Positions 54,942 through 64,000 of a DNA stretch of 64,000 nucleotides are shown in pieces (the stretch's first letter is position 1; every line of letters begins with the position of its first letter). This DNA comes from Solibacillus sp. FSL K6-1523 (GTDB taxonomy: Bacteria > Bacillota > Bacilli > Bacillales_A > Planococcaceae), in NCBI RefSeq assembly GCF_038005225.1, contig NZ_JBBOSU010000001.1, positions 2,840,001 through 2,904,000 on the forward strand, given 5' to 3'. The notes beneath the pieces are model-generated. The model worked only from the letters and a program-made list of their open reading frames with translations, searched no databases and was not told where the DNA came from. Position numbers and translations under genes: made by a program.

Positions 54942-56717
54942 TTATTTCTCTGCTTTTACAGCTGTTACTTTTAAGCTTAATTCTTCTAATTGTGCATCCG
55001 AAACAGTTGATGGCGCAGCTGTTAATAAGCAGCTTGCAGATGCTGTTTTCGGGAATGCAATTGTATCACGTAAATTTGTACGTCCTGTTAGTAGCATTAC
55101 TAAGCGGTCAAGACCCATTGCTAAACCACCATGTGGAGGAACACCGTATTCGAATGCTTCTAATAAGAAACCGAATTGTGCTTTCGCTTCTTCTTCAGAG
55201 AATCCTAGTAACTCAAACATTTTTGCTTGTAAATCAGGCTCATAAATACGTAATGATCCACCACCAAGCTCATAACCGTTTAGCACGATATCATATGCTT
55301 GTGCACGCACTGCTTGTGGGTTTGTGTTCATTAGTTCAAGATCTTCATCGAATGGACGAGTGAATGGGTGGTGCGCTGCATAATAGCGTCCTTCTGCTTC
55401 GTCGTATTCGAATAATGGCCAGTCCACAATCCATAAAAATTCGAATTTTGATTCGTCGATTAACTCTAATTCTTTACCAAGTTTTAATCGTAGCGCACCT
55501 AATGCATCTGCCACGACAGATGATTTATCTGCTACGAATAATAGTAAGTCCCCAGCAGTTGCTTCTGTTGCTTCTAAAATGGCAGTCGCAGCTTCTCCTT
55601 CAAAGAATTTCGCGATTGGACCGTTTAAGCCTTCTTCCGTTACTTTTAACCAAGCTAAACCTTTTGCTCCGTAAACTCCCGCAAATTCGCCTAATGCATC
55701 AATATCTTTACGAGAATAGTTTGCCGCAGCACCTTTAACGTTAATCGCTTTTACTTCGCCACCGCCAGCTACTGCATTAGCAAATACACCAAATGCACTA
55801 TCTTTCACGATATCCGATAATTGCTTTAACTCTAAGCCAAAGCGCACATCCGGTTTATCCGATCCAAAACGGTCCATTGCTTCTGTGTAGCTCATGCGTT
55901 GGAATGGTGTCGCCACTTCGATTCCTTTTACATCTTGCATTACTTGCTTCAGTAATCGCTCATTCATTGCGATAATTTCATCCATTGATAAGAATGAAGT
56001 TTCAATATCGACTTGTGTAAACTCAGGTTGACGGTCTGCACGTAAATCTTCATCACGGAAGCAACGTGCGATTTGGAAGTACTTTTCAAATCCGCCGACC
56101 ATTAATAATTGTTTAAATAATTGTGGAGATTGTGGTAATGCGTAAAATTCGCCATCATGAACACGAGATGGTACTAAATAGTCGCGTGCTCCTTCAGGTG
56201 TTGATTTCGTTAAAATTGGTGTTTCCACTTCTAAGAAACCTTCATTTTGTAAGAAGTTACGAATTGTGCGCGTAACATCTGAACGCATTTTAAATGTGTC
56301 ATACATCACTGGACGACGTAAGTCTAAATAACGGTATTTTAAACGTAAATCTTCTGAAACTTCTACATTATTATCAATCGCAAACGGTGGGTTTTTCGCT
56401 TCATTAATAATCGTTAATGATGTCGCTGAAATTTCGATTTCACCAGTTTTAATATTTTGGTTTACTTGAGATGCATCACGTAATACAACTTTACCAGTTA
56501 CTTCGATTACGTATTCATTACGAATTTTATTCGCTAATTCTAATGCGTCTTTTGCTTGATCACCAAATACGATTTGAACAATCCCTTCACGGTCACGCAT
56601 ATCAACGAAAATTAATCCACCAAGGTCACGGCGTTTTTGTACCCAACCTTTTAATACTACTTCTTGTCCTTCATGTGCAGCCGTTACTTCGCCACACGCA
56701 TGTGTTCTTTGTGCCAT
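54942..56717 (-). CDS. aspS: Aspartyl-tRNA synthetase
   Basis: 591 aa class II enzyme charging tRNA-Asp. N-terminal OB anticodon-binding fold ([26 protein letters not shown]), motif 2 in [21 protein letters not shown], a bacterial GAD insertion domain in the middle, and motif 3 in [23 protein letters not shown] precedes the ATG. It is 19 nt downstream of hisS in the same transcription unit, so it is under the His T-box as well. Confidence 0.98.
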   Translation of the reverse strand: MAQRTHACGEVTAAHEGQEVVLKGWVQKRRDLGGLIFVDMRDREGIVQIVFGDQAKDALELANKIRNEYVIEVTGKVVLRDASQVNQNIKTGEIEISATSLTIINEAKNPPFAIDNNVEVSEDLRLKYRYLDLRRPVMYDTFKMRSDVTRTIRNFLQNEGFLEVETPILTKSTPEGARDYLVPSRVHDGEFYALPQSPQLFKQLLMVGGFEKYFQIARCFRDEDLRADRQPEFTQVDIETSFLSMDEIIAMNERLLKQVMQDVKGIEVATPFQRMSYTEAMDRFGSDKPDVRFGLELKQLSDIVKDSAFGVFANAVAGGGEVKAINVKGAAANYSRKDIDALGEFAGVYGAKGLAWLKVTEEGLNGPIAKFFEGEAATAILEATEATAGDLLLFVADKSSVVADALGALRLKLGKELELIDESKFEFLWIVDWPLFEYDEAEGRYYAAHHPFTRPFDEDLELMNTNPQAVRAQAYDIVLNGYELGGGSLRIYEPDLQAKMFELLGFSEEEAKAQFGFLLEAFEYGVPPHGGLAMGLDRLVMLLTGRTNLRDTIAFPKTASASCLLTAAPSTVSDAQLEELSLKVTAVKAEK

Positions 56718-56736
56718 TTTTTTATTCCTCCGCTTA

Positions 56737-58005
56737 CTATTTGTTTTCTAAAACATATTGAACAAGGTGACCAAACTCTACTTTTTGCTGCTCCCCTGTT
56801 GCCATTGCTTTCACATTAACTGCTTGCTCTTCTATTTCTGACTCACCTAGTACTATGACAAATTTAGCATTTGCACGATCGGCCGCTTTCATTTGTGCTT
56901 TCATTTTGCGGTCTGCATAGTCAATATCCGCTGAGATACCTTTTGCACGGAATGAGCTTAGTAATTCTACTGCTTTTAACTTTGCTTCGTCTCCCATTGC
57001 GACAATATACATGTCTAATGCATCTTCCGTCTCTAGCTCAATGCCTTTCGCTTCAAGCGCTAATAATAAACGCTCAATTGACATCGCAAAACCGATACCA
57101 GGAGATTCAGGACCACCAATATCTTCTACTAAGCCGTTATAACGACCACCACCACAAAGTGTGGTAATCGAACCAAAACCATCGCCTGTAATCATAATTT
57201 CAAATGCTGTGTGGTTATAGTAGTCTAACCCGCGCACTAAGTTCGGGTCTACTTCATAAGAAATCCCTAAAATATCTAGGAAGCTTTTTACTTTTGTAAA
57301 GTATTCTGAAGAGGATTCCGTTAAATAATTTGTTAATGCTGGAGCAGTTGCCATTGCTGGGTGCTTCGCGTCGACTTTACAATCTAAAATACGCAAAGGA
57401 TTTTTTTCTAAACGGCTTTGGCAATCGCCGCAAAGCTCGCCAACTACCGGAGTAAAGTGGTTCATTAACGCTGTGCGGTGCGCATCGCGTGTTTCCTTAT
57501 CTCCAAGTGAGTTAATGACTAATTTTAAATCTTTTAAACCAAGTGATGTATACACATCCATTGCAAGTGCCATTACTTCTGCATCAATCGCTGGATCTGC
57601 TGAACCGATTGCTTCCACACCAAATTGTACGAATTGGCGATAGCGACCTGCTTGCTGACGCTCGTAACGGAACATTGGACCTGTATAATAAAGCTTTACA
57701 GGTTGATCTGGATTACCAAACATTTTGTGTTCCACATACGCACGGACCGCTGAAGCTGTACCTTCTGGACGTAATGTTAAGGAACGATTTCCTTTGTCGA
57801 TAAAAGTGTACATTTCTTTTTGTACGATATCTGTTGTATCACCAACACCTCGTTGAAATAGCTCGGTTGATTCGAACATTGGCGTACGAATTTCCTTATA
57901 GCGGTAAACATTACATAGTTCACGAATAGTTTGTTCTACTTTTTGCCATTTTTCCGATTGTCCCGGTAAAATGTCCTGTGTTCCTTTAGGTACTTTAAAA
58001 TTCAT
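56737..58005 (-). CDS. hisS: Histidyl-tRNA synthetase
   Basis: 422 aa class II enzyme. N-terminal [16 protein letters not shown], motif 2 in [20 protein letters not shown], the histidine-binding loop in [14 protein letters not shown], and motif 3 in [15 protein letters not shown]. The C-terminal anticodon-binding domain follows. AAAGGAG precedes the ATG at 58005. Controlled by the T-box leader upstream. Confidence 0.98.
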   Translation of the reverse strand: MNFKVPKGTQDILPGQSEKWQKVEQTIRELCNVYRYKEIRTPMFESTELFQRGVGDTTDIVQKEMYTFIDKGNRSLTLRPEGTASAVRAYVEHKMFGNPDQPVKLYYTGPMFRYERQQAGRYRQFVQFGVEAIGSADPAIDAEVMALAMDVYTSLGLKDLKLVINSLGDKETRDAHRTALMNHFTPVVGELCGDCQSRLEKNPLRILDCKVDAKHPAMATAPALTNYLTESSSEYFTKVKSFLDILGISYEVDPNLVRGLDYYNHTAFEIMITGDGFGSITTLCGGGRYNGLVEDIGGPESPGIGFAMSIERLLLALEAKGIELETEDALDMYIVAMGDEAKLKAVELLSSFRAKGISADIDYADRKMKAQMKAADRANAKFVIVLGESEIEEQAVNVKAMATGEQQKVEFGHLVQYVLENK

Positions 58006-58086
58006 ATAAAGCACTCCTTTCATAACTGTTTTGACCAATCTTTTAAGAAAAGCACATTTGCGGATACGTAGATAATTATTAGAAAA

Positions 58087-58345
58087 TAAAAAAAGCTCTC
58101 GCCCCTTGCAAAAATTGCAAGGGACGAAAGCTCAAAATATGAGTTCCGCGGTTCCACCCTAATTGATGTATTGCTACATCCTCTCGAATTCGGATAACGG
58201 CCGATTCCGTTTTTCCCTACGATTTCAATTGTCGAAATTTCGGGAAAACGCCTCTCAAGTGTTGTTCACATGTTACATACTGTAGGAAAGATTTCAGCCT
58301 GTGTCTTTCCCTCTCTAGTCAGCATTGGTAGCCGCTACTTATTTG
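58087..58345 (-). ncRNA. T-box leader, histidine-specific
   Basis: T-box motif AGGGTGGAACCGCGG is at 58146-58160 (minus). The terminator (about 58087-58133) has a stem of roughly 17 bp and a long T run. Upstream stem I begins near 58340; the segment AACACTTGAGAGG contains CAC (complement of 58259-58261), a His codon in the specifier position. Uncharged tRNA-His should allow read-through into hisS-aspS. Confidence 0.92.
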
Positions 58346-58374
58346 GTCATTGGCATTGTTTCAATTGTTTAATT

Positions 58375-58490
58375 CAATTACGCCAAGGCTAACTCTTGTC
58401 CAGATTTTTTCGAGTATGCTCGAAAAATTCCTCTTAAAATCTGTGACATCCGCCGGGGCATTAATTTACTTCTTACAAGAAGCAAGTTAA
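58375..58490 (+). repeat. Structured repeat R5, short form, in the hisS leader
   Basis: Hairpin 1 is decayed (CAATTACGCC/GGCTAACTCTTG). Hairpin 2 CAGATTTT…AAAATCTG with inner TTTTCGAG/CTCGAAAA is intact. Linker TGACATCCGCCGGGGC is intact. Hairpin 3 is TTAATTTACTTCTT/AAGAAGCAAGTTAA. It lies between the hisS promoter and the T-box. Confidence 0.8.
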
Positions 58491-58495
58491 CGTTA

Positions 58496-58524
58496 ATCTT
58501 AATGATGTCGACACGAGTTGTCAA
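58496..58524 (-). promoter_or_regulatory. Promoter of hisS leader
   Basis: -35 TTGACA (complement of 58519-58524), 17-bp spacer, -10 TAAGAT (complement of 58496-58501). The predicted start falls at the edge of repeat R5. Confidence 0.75.
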
Positions 58525-58624
58525 CTATTTCACAAAATCTATATATTTATAGTGCTTTTGATTTTATAATAGAGATGTGCGTATAAGCAAAAATAATGAT
58601 AAGAAAAATTCAAGGAGGATAGAT

Positions 58625-60235
58625 ATGCGTAAAAAAAAGTTAGCGATCAGCCTCATCTTTATCCTTTTACTGACAACATTCTTCCCAAACACGCAAGTAA
58701 TACATAAAGTATTCGCAAATGACGAAGAATTCATTGTCAATGCTGAAATTTTGTATTTACGTGAGGGACCCGGATTATCTTATCCAATTATCGAAACATT
58801 GAAGGATGGACAACCATTAACGGCACTTTCTAAGCAGGATGACTGGCTTCAAGTACGTGTTGGCGAGCAGGAGGGTTGGGTCGCTTCATGGCTTGTGAAA
58901 TCATCAGAAAAGCCTACTGCTGCGTCGATACAAAAAACAGTCATTGCACAGGTAGATTCACTCAATTTACGTGCGGAGCCTTCCTTATCTGCTGCGATTT
59001 TAACAAAGCTAGCATCTGGTACAGAAGCACAATTTATAAAAGAGCAGCCCGATTGGATACAAATTCAAGTTGGTGACTATACAGGGTGGGTTTCGGCAAA
59101 TTATGTGACGGTCAAGGATGCAACGGTTTTAGATATGCCTACTTCAAAAACAGAAGAGAAAGAACAACCAAAAAACGCACCGACAACACTTAGTGAAAAT
59201 GATCCGAATACGTTTACCATTACGGTCAATGAAGTGAACATTCGTAAAAAGGCAGATTTAATGGCCAAAAAATTAGGAACGGCGAAAATTGGGCAGCAAT
59301 TCAAAGTGATTAGCCGCGACCATAATTGGGTGCAAATTGAATATGAGAAAAAGAAAAAAGGTTGGGTTTACAGCTTTTATGGTACTTTTACAAAACAAGA
59401 AGTGCAGCAAGATTTAGAAAGTACGACTAAAGAAGCCGAAAAAATTACAATCATTTACAACGGTACAAATTTACGTGAAACAGCCTCTACTGCTTCCAAT
59501 GTTGTCGCTCGTGTAGACGCTGGGCAAACGTTTTCTATTTTAGAAACGCAGGATGAATGGTATAAAATTGCACTCGACGATGGACAACAAGCGTACGTTG
59601 CCAATTGGGTAGTCACAACAAATACCGAGGTCATTCAAACTTCTCGCGATAAAGAAAAAGATAAAGCCGAACGCAAAAAAGGTTCTCTTAAAGGTGTAAC
59701 GATTGTACTTGATGCGGGGCATGGTGGGAATGATCGGGGTACAACAGGCGCAAGGGGAACTGCTGAAAAAGATATTACAATTTTGACAGCCGAACTATTA
59801 AAGTCCAAACTTCAAGCTGCTGGGGCAGACGTTGTCATGACACGCGAATCCGATGTATTTATCGACCTTAGAAAACGTGTTGCAGTTTCGCACCAAGCAG
59901 ATGCCGATGCTTTCATTAGCATTCATTATGACGCGATTAAAGATAACTCGGTACACGGCTTTACAACGTATTACACAAATGGCTATCAAAAAGAATTAGC
60001 TGAATATGTACATGGTGGGATCGCTTCAAAAGTGTCTTTAAGAGATCGTGGTGCACGCTTTGGCGATTATTTAGTACTGCGTGAAAACCGCCAAAACGCC
60101 ATTTTACTAGAGTTAGGTTATTTAAGTAATCCAACAGAGGAGCGTGCGATTACGACAGATTATTATCGTGAGCAAGCGACACTTGGCATTTATCAAGGTT
60201 TACTCAACTACTTTGATGCACAATTAGATAAATAA
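58625..60235 (+). CDS. N-acetylmuramoyl-L-alanine amidase with four SH3b domains
   Basis: 536 aa secreted wall hydrolase (YrvJ-like). The signal peptide covers about 1-30. Four bacterial SH3 domains (about 35-90, 100-155, 190-245, 265-325) bind the wall; the first, second and fourth contain the LYLREGP/LNLRAEP/TNLRETA-type core. A charged linker leads to a C-terminal Amidase_3 domain with zinc ligands in DAGHGG, EKDIT and SIHYDA and the catalytic Glu in LLELGYLSNPTEE. It cuts the bond between MurNAc and L-Ala. AAGGAGG precedes the ATG. Single gene. Confidence 0.95.
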   Translation: MRKKKLAISLIFILLLTTFFPNTQVIHKVFANDEEFIVNAEILYLREGPGLSYPIIETLKDGQPLTALSKQDDWLQVRVGEQEGWVASWLVKSSEKPTAASIQKTVIAQVDSLNLRAEPSLSAAILTKLASGTEAQFIKEQPDWIQIQVGDYTGWVSANYVTVKDATVLDMPTSKTEEKEQPKNAPTTLSENDPNTFTITVNEVNIRKKADLMAKKLGTAKIGQQFKVISRDHNWVQIEYEKKKKGWVYSFYGTFTKQEVQQDLESTTKEAEKITIIYNGTNLRETASTASNVVARVDAGQTFSILETQDEWYKIALDDGQQAYVANWVVTTNTEVIQTSRDKEKDKAERKKGSLKGVTIVLDAGHGGNDRGTTGARGTAEKDITILTAELLKSKLQAAGADVVMTRESDVFIDLRKRVAVSHQADADAFISIHYDAIKDNSVHGFTTYYTNGYQKELAEYVHGGIASKVSLRDRGARFGDYLVLRENRQNAILLELGYLSNPTEERAITTDYYREQATLGIYQGLLNYFDAQLDK

Positions 60236-60254
60236 GAGTAGATTCTCAATACGA

Positions 60255-60286
60255 AGGCCCCTTCAATTTTTTTAGAAGGGGCTTTT
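60255..60286 (+). terminator. Terminator of amidase gene
   Basis: GCCCCTTC/GAAGGGGC stem (60257-60264 with 60275-60282), then TTTTG. Confidence 0.88.
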
Positions 60287-60292
60287 GTTTCA

Positions 60293-61492
60293 TTACGCTT
60301 GAATTATTTGATAAATATAAAACATTTCATCTTTATTCATAATTTTCGGTACAGGGTATAACGGATTCGCTTCACTTAACGCACGCTCAACCATTAACGG
60401 GACATCACGATTCACAATACCTTCAATTTTTGTTGGAATGCCCATACTTTTATTTAATTGTTCAATTGCTTCAATAAACAAACTAGCCTTTTTTTCATCA
60501 CTATCGCCAAATTGACCAATCCCTACTAAATTAGCTAACTCTGCCAATGGCGTTGTTGCCGAATCACCATAAAATTTCAGCACATGCGGTAAGATAACCG
60601 CGTTTGCTAAGCCATGTGGGACATTATAAAAACCGCCGAGTGTATGGGCAATCGCATGAACATTGCCGACATAAGCGCGCGTAAAAGCCAGCCCAGCTAA
60701 ATAAGAGGCACGTTGCATTTGCGTTCGGGCGATTAAATCACTGCCATCCTCATACGCTTTATATAAATATTTAAAAATGATTTTTACCGCTTCTCGTGCA
60801 AATTTTCGAGTTTCTTCTGTATTGCTCCGTCCAATATACGCTTCTACGGCATGTGTTAAAGCATCCATTCCTGTTGTAGATGTAAGGTTCTTTGGTAAAT
60901 TTACTGTTAATAAAGGATCCAATACTGCATAATGTGGGATTAAAACAGGATCATTAATCGCATATTTTTCATGTGTTTCACTATCGGATATGACCGCTGC
61001 AACCGTCCCTTCACTCCCAGTACCTGCAGTTGTTGGTACAGCAAATAAAGTCGGCGTATCTTTACGGACTTTAAACAAGCCTTTCATTTGCGATAGCTCT
61101 TTATCTGGTCTTGCTACTCGCGCGGCAACTGCTTTTGCACAATCAATCGGTGAACCCCCACCAAATGCGATGATTGCCTCGCATTGCTCCACATGATACA
61201 ACATGACCGCCTCTTCTACATTATGAATTGTTGGGTTTGCTACGGTTTGATCATAAATCGAATAATAAATTCCATGCGCATTGAACGCTTCTAAAAGCGT
61301 GTCTATTAGCTGAGCTTTCAAAATCCCTGCATCTGTGACAATTAGTACGCGTTCATACTGAAGGCCCTTAACTAATTCAGGTAATTTTAACAGGCTATCT
61401 GGACCTTCTAGCAGCACGGGTTTGCGCCAATTTAAAAATTTCATCCCTACTTTCATAGAGCTTTGAAAAGTTCTGCAATACGTTTGATACAT
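60293..61492 (-). CDS. Iron-containing alcohol dehydrogenase
   Basis: 399 aa group III dehydrogenase. The NAD-binding segment is EAIIAFGGGSPIDCAKAVAARV near residue 95, then PTTAGTGSEGT near 155. Metal-binding residues lie in MDALTHAVEAYIGRS near 210 and AHTLGGFYNVPHGLANAVILPHV near 275. Oxidises or reduces a short-chain alcohol/aldehyde with NAD(P). The start at 61492 has AAGGG about 13 nt upstream; a start 12-16 codons downstream (61456 or 61444) is also possible. Confidence 0.92.
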   Translation of the reverse strand: MYQTYCRTFQSSMKVGMKFLNWRKPVLLEGPDSLLKLPELVKGLQYERVLIVTDAGILKAQLIDTLLEAFNAHGIYYSIYDQTVANPTIHNVEEAVMLYHVEQCEAIIAFGGGSPIDCAKAVAARVARPDKELSQMKGLFKVRKDTPTLFAVPTTAGTGSEGTVAAVISDSETHEKYAINDPVLIPHYAVLDPLLTVNLPKNLTSTTGMDALTHAVEAYIGRSNTEETRKFAREAVKIIFKYLYKAYEDGSDLIARTQMQRASYLAGLAFTRAYVGNVHAIAHTLGGFYNVPHGLANAVILPHVLKFYGDSATTPLAELANLVGIGQFGDSDEKKASLFIEAIEQLNKSMGIPTKIEGIVNRDVPLMVERALSEANPLYPVPKIMNKDEMFYIYQIIQA

Positions 61493-61618
61493 ACAATCCG
61501 CACCCTTCCAAAAATTAGTATTTAACTTTTTATATACTAATTCCCTAAATTTTTCAATACCTTTCTGTCGCTAATTTTAGACATTTCCCTTAAAGCCCCC
61601 CATAACTGTTCATTAGAC

Positions 61619-61650
61619 GAAAAAAACGAACCCACATATAGGAGGGTTCG
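61619..61650 (-). terminator. Terminator of VWA-like gene
   Basis: CGAACCC (61627-61633) pairs with GGGTTCG (61644-61650), followed on the minus strand by seven T. Confidence 0.9.
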
Positions 61651-61656
61651 CATAAA

Positions 61657-62442
61657 TTAGTATTCTGCAAAAAAGACTTTATCGGCAAATGAGATTGGTT
61701 GGGCGTCGAAGTCTTTTTCATTCATTGCAACGACCGATACTTCGACGCCTAATTGTTTCAGTTTTTGTCCGATTTCACTTTTAGAAAGCGTTGCAAAATC
61801 TGTAAAGTAATTATCTGTAATGATCATGAGCTCTGCTTCATTTTTAATCGGATTTTGCTGCAATAATTCAAACGCTGTGTTTAAAACAGGTAGGATTTCC
61901 GCCTCCCCGCCTTTAAACTCTCCAATAAATTCAGCAAAAAGTGACGGTTGTAGGTGCGCATGATGAAAATAAAGCGGCTTTTCAACAGTTCGACCAAATG
62001 GAATAATGACTAAATCACGTTTTTGACGCGCACTTAAATTAAAAATAGGCAAAATAGTCCCTTTGCAAAACGCGTCCATTTCTTTCATCGCATCTGATTG
62101 TTGAAGAGCAATGACGATCGGTGAATACAGTTTTTCATTTTGCCCAAATGGTACATAATAAATATTGTCCGAAACAACGGTTTGTTCCTTCATCAATTGT
62201 TCGTACGATTCTGGAGGCAATAAAATATCTTTGTCCTGTATTTTTGGCATCATTGCTTCGAGTTCAAAAATTGATTCCTGCAATGTACTGGCAATTTCCA
62301 CGATTTCTATAAATTGCGCATTGTGCTGAAATTGGGTAATAAACTGCTGCTGTTCATGCTCTTGTAAAGCTTGAAACGCGAAATGACTATATAAAAAATG
62401 AAGGATTTCATCAGTTATTTGTGTATGCCACTCTTTTGTCAT
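61657..62442 (-). CDS. VWA-like domain protein with degenerate metal site
   Basis: 261 aa. The N-terminal ~100 residues are helical. The C-terminal part folds like a von Willebrand A domain (SPIVIALQQSDAM, then RDLVIIPFGRTVEKPLYFHH, AELMIITDNYFTDF). The MIDAS first motif DxSxS is replaced by LQQSDAM, so metal binding may be altered or lost. GGAG lies eight bases before the ATG at 62442. Similar proteins work with MoxR ATPases, but none is nearby. Confidence 0.65.
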   Translation of the reverse strand: MTKEWHTQITDEILHFLYSHFAFQALQEHEQQQFITQFQHNAQFIEIVEIASTLQESIFELEAMMPKIQDKDILLPPESYEQLMKEQTVVSDNIYYVPFGQNEKLYSPIVIALQQSDAMKEMDAFCKGTILPIFNLSARQKRDLVIIPFGRTVEKPLYFHHAHLQPSLFAEFIGEFKGGEAEILPVLNTAFELLQQNPIKNEAELMIITDNYFTDFATLSKSEIGQKLKQLGVEVSVVAMNEKDFDAQPISFADKVFFAEY

Positions 62443-62603
62443 GTGAAACACTCCTACTTAATTTTTTCATGAAGCAAAACTAGTATACCGAAGTAATGTG
62501 TTGAAAAATAGGGATTCAAACCTAAAAGTGAGCAAAAATAAACAAATTAAATCAAATGTGTGAAATATTCCGTTCCTATGAATAGCTGAATGATTGCATA
62601 CAA

Positions 62604-62632
62604 AAACGGCATCTATCAAATCAGATGCCGTT
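62604..62632 (-). terminator. Terminator of small gene at 62.7 kb
   Basis: AACGGCATCT/AGATGCCGTT stem (62605-62614 with 62623-62632), then T run on the minus strand. Confidence 0.9.
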
Positions 62633-62665
62633 CCATACAAGTTGCCTGTATGTAATTAAATCAAA

Positions 62666-62887
62666 TTATAGTTTTTTTGTTAAGCCGTGTAATGTATCTT
62701 TTAACTCACGGTCATGGCTAGATAGTTCAATTAAGTTTTGTAAACGCTCTTGTAAAACTGGGCGCTCAATTACTAATTGCTCATCTAATACTTGTACTAA
62801 TAATTCAATAATCATACGGTCACGAACGTTTAACGCTTCTTCCACACGCTCAGGTGCGATTGTATATTCTTTTACTTTCTTTGCCAT
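62666..62887 (-). CDS. Small helical protein of unknown function
   Basis: 73 aa, two or three helices (PERVEEALNVRDRMIIELLV, VLQERLQNLIELSSHD). GGGAGG lies nine bases before the ATG. No family recognised. Own terminator; a real gene by its signals. Confidence 0.7.
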   Translation of the reverse strand: MAKKVKEYTIAPERVEEALNVRDRMIIELLVQVLDEQLVIERPVLQERLQNLIELSSHDRELKDTLHGLTKKL

Positions 62888-62988
62888 TAAAAACAGCCTC
62901 CCTTTTGGTTATACAACGTTATTTTAGCATAGCCATATGATATTTTGTAAAATATATTTAAATTTCTAATTGTTTTGCTAACCATTAT

Positions 62989-63181
62989 CAATTACGCTAT
63001 GGCGTAATTGCGTCCAGATTTTTTTCGAGCTTGCTCGAAAAACTCCCCTAACAAAATCTGTGACATCCGCCGGGGCTTAACTTGATTTAGCTGCGGGTTG
63101 AACCCACACTAAATAGAATTGTATATTTAGCATACATCCTACACTTATAAGAAGTAGGGGGACTTCAGCTGAAACAAGTTA
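62989..63181 (+). repeat. Structured repeat R6, long form, abutting mhqN
   Basis: Hairpin 1 CAATTACGCT/GGCGTAATTG. Hairpin 2 CAGATTTTTTT…AAAATCTG with inner TTTTCGAGC/GCTCGAAAA. Linker TGACATCCGCCGGGGC. Hairpin 3 TTAACTTGATTTAGCTG with CAGCTGAAACAAGTTAA, enclosing GGGTTGAACCC and ACTTATAAGAAGT. The right edge contains the mhqN stop codon. Confidence 0.85.
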
Positions 63182-63796
63182 AACGAACTTTACAAATTCT
63201 TCTGTCGGCTTGCGATAACCTCGTAAATTTCTGCTGCTTTCTTTTTCTTTACCAATCGTAATCATTAAAGCAATTTCATGTGTATTTGGAATGTTTAAAA
63301 TTTCACGTACCCTTTCCTTATCAAAGCCAATCATCGGACATGTATCTAAGCCGCGATTTTTAGCAGCTAACATGAACATCATAGCAGAAAGTGACGCATT
63401 TCGAACCGCATCCTCTTTCATAAATTCTTCGCCGCGAGATTCGTAAAACGCTGTGTTTTCATCTATCGTTTGTTGCAATTGTGTTTCGTTAATGACACCT
63501 AAATGCACCATTCCTTGATTGATGCATGCAGTTTGTTTATAAGCATAGCGATCCGCTGTGACGATAATGACACCAGAAGCTGAATGTACTTTATATTGCC
63601 CGTAAGCTGCTTCACGAATTTTTTCTTTTTTTTCCTCGTCTAATACAACGACATATTCTGTATGTTGAAGGTTGAAGGCTGAAGGTGCGAGTTTAACTTC
63701 ATCAAAAACAGGCTTTAAATCGGCCGCTGTTAACTTTACCCCTTCAATAAAGTTTCCTGCCGAACGTCTTTTGTCAATTAGTTTTGAAAATTCCAT
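63179..63796 (-). CDS. mhqN: NAD(P)H nitroreductase, MhqN-like
   Basis: 205 aa FMN-dependent nitroreductase. N-terminal RRSAGNFIEG, FMN-contact APSAFNLQHTEYVVV, YGQYKVHSASGVIIV near 67, and a C-terminal block RNASLSAMMFMLAAK, then GLDTCPMIGFDKE, that matches B. subtilis MhqN as I recall it. Reduces quinones, azo dyes or nitro compounds and takes part in quinone/electrophile defence. A MhqR-like box follows the promoter. R6 directly follows the stop codon. Confidence 0.88.
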   Translation of the reverse strand: MEFSKLIDKRRSAGNFIEGVKLTAADLKPVFDEVKLAPSAFNLQHTEYVVVLDEEKKEKIREAAYGQYKVHSASGVIIVTADRYAYKQTACINQGMVHLGVINETQLQQTIDENTAFYESRGEEFMKEDAVRNASLSAMMFMLAAKNRGLDTCPMIGFDKERVREILNIPNTHEIALMITIGKEKESSRNLRGYRKPTEEFVKFV

Positions 63797-63830
63797 AATT
63801 TCATCCCACCTATATTATCTCGTATTTTTT

Positions 63831-63877
63831 TATCTTTAATTCGAGATAATTTTAACATAGAATAGAAGTCTTTTCAA
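63831..63877 (-). promoter_or_regulatory. mhqN promoter with MhqR-like box
   Basis: -35 TTGAAA (complement of 63872-63877), 17-bp spacer, -10 TAAAAT (complement of 63849-63854). Immediately downstream, 63831-63848 reads TATCTTTAATTCGAGATA, matching the B. subtilis MhqR consensus (TATCTCGAATTCGAGATA) at 16 of 18 positions. A further half site TTATCTCG lies at 63815-63822. Confidence 0.8.
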
Positions 63878-63941
63878 TAGTTTGAATGAACAGATATGCT
63901 ATAATGATACATGCCTAGTAATTTTTGAAAGGAAGATATAA

Positions 63942-64000
63942 TTGTTACCAAACATTTCACAGGTGGACTATGATATCCGCCTTGTTCAACATTTAATTGA
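63942..64000 (+). CDS. Partial gene, start only
   Basis: TTG start with AAAGGAAG seven bases upstream, reading MLPNISQVDYDIRLVQHLI before the window ends. An extended -10 (TGC TATAAT, 63898-63905) lies 36 nt upstream. Family not identifiable from 19 residues. Divergent from mhqN. Confidence 0.55.
   Translation, partial: MLPNISQVDYDIRLVQHLI

Noticed and set aside
54920-57803. Several plus-strand ORFs rich in Leu/His across aspS and hisS
   Set aside because: They are antisense to clearly real synthetase genes and have the skewed composition of shadow frames.

Overview
The window is ordinary chromosome from a low-GC, Gram-positive, spore-forming, motile bacterium of the order Bacillales. Gene content and order point to the Planococcaceae (Solibacillus/Lysinibacillus type), but this is inference from gene neighbourhoods, not from a marker gene. 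Supporting evidence: the cymR-iscS-mnmA-TPR block next to rarA, hisS-aspS next to a 6S RNA and an SH3b/amidase gene, T-box leaders, AGGAGG ribosome sites, lipobox lipoproteins, a YtrA-type ABC operon and a MhqR-type nitroreductase.

Layout. 0-8 kb: a frameshifted TetR gene, a chemoreceptor, a YdjM-like hydrolase, a DinB protein, a membrane-anchored serine hydrolase, an Xre/membrane-protein pair and a glutathione peroxidase. 7.4-11.1 kb: a CdaR regulator divergent from glycerate kinase and a GntP permease, with a CcpA-type site in front of the kinase. 11.2-16 kb: a MASE3-like/degenerate GGDEF/EAL protein, a second chemoreceptor and an unknown protein. 16.2-18.5 kb: a lipoprotein and a damaged ECF-sigma/anti-sigma module. 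18.7-22 kb: a GntR-ABC-permease operon. 22-29 kb: a PBP4*-like hydrolase, trpE-trpG under a Trp T-box, and a TPR/degenerate-GGDEF pair. 28.7-37.5 kb: tRNA thiolation and cysteine-regulation genes, rarA, a six-TM chemoreceptor and tcdA. 38-39.6 kb: a DUF3231 protein, a small ORF and gene debris. 39.6-49.8 kb: a peptide-type ABC importer with a TIM-barrel isomerase, a Gfo/Idh/MocA oxidoreductase, a ROK regulator and an asparaginase-II-family enzyme. 50-54.7 kb: an orphan OmpR regulator, an FNR-box-controlled TsdA-like dihaem cytochrome, spore/envelope proteins, 6S RNA, and a MarR gene with an MFS remnant. 54.9-64 kb: hisS-aspS under a His T-box, a cell-wall amidase, an iron alcohol dehydrogenase, a VWA-like protein and mhqN behind a MhqR-like box.

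The most unusual signal is a family of six structured repeats (R1-R6; about 115 to 310 bp) at 18.3, 31.9, 40.6, 47.8, 58.4 and 63.0 kb. Each has three consecutive hairpins and an almost invariant linker between the second and third. Sequence changes in stems are mirrored on the partner arm. R1 splits the ECF sigma gene. R3 supplies the stop codon of the ROK gene. R2, R4 and R6 abut stop codons, R2, R3 and R4 sit between genes of one operon, and R5 lies between the promoter and the T-box leader of hisS. R4 also carries two copies of a second double-hairpin module. They look like non-autonomous mobile elements that enter transcripts. No transposase is present in the window.
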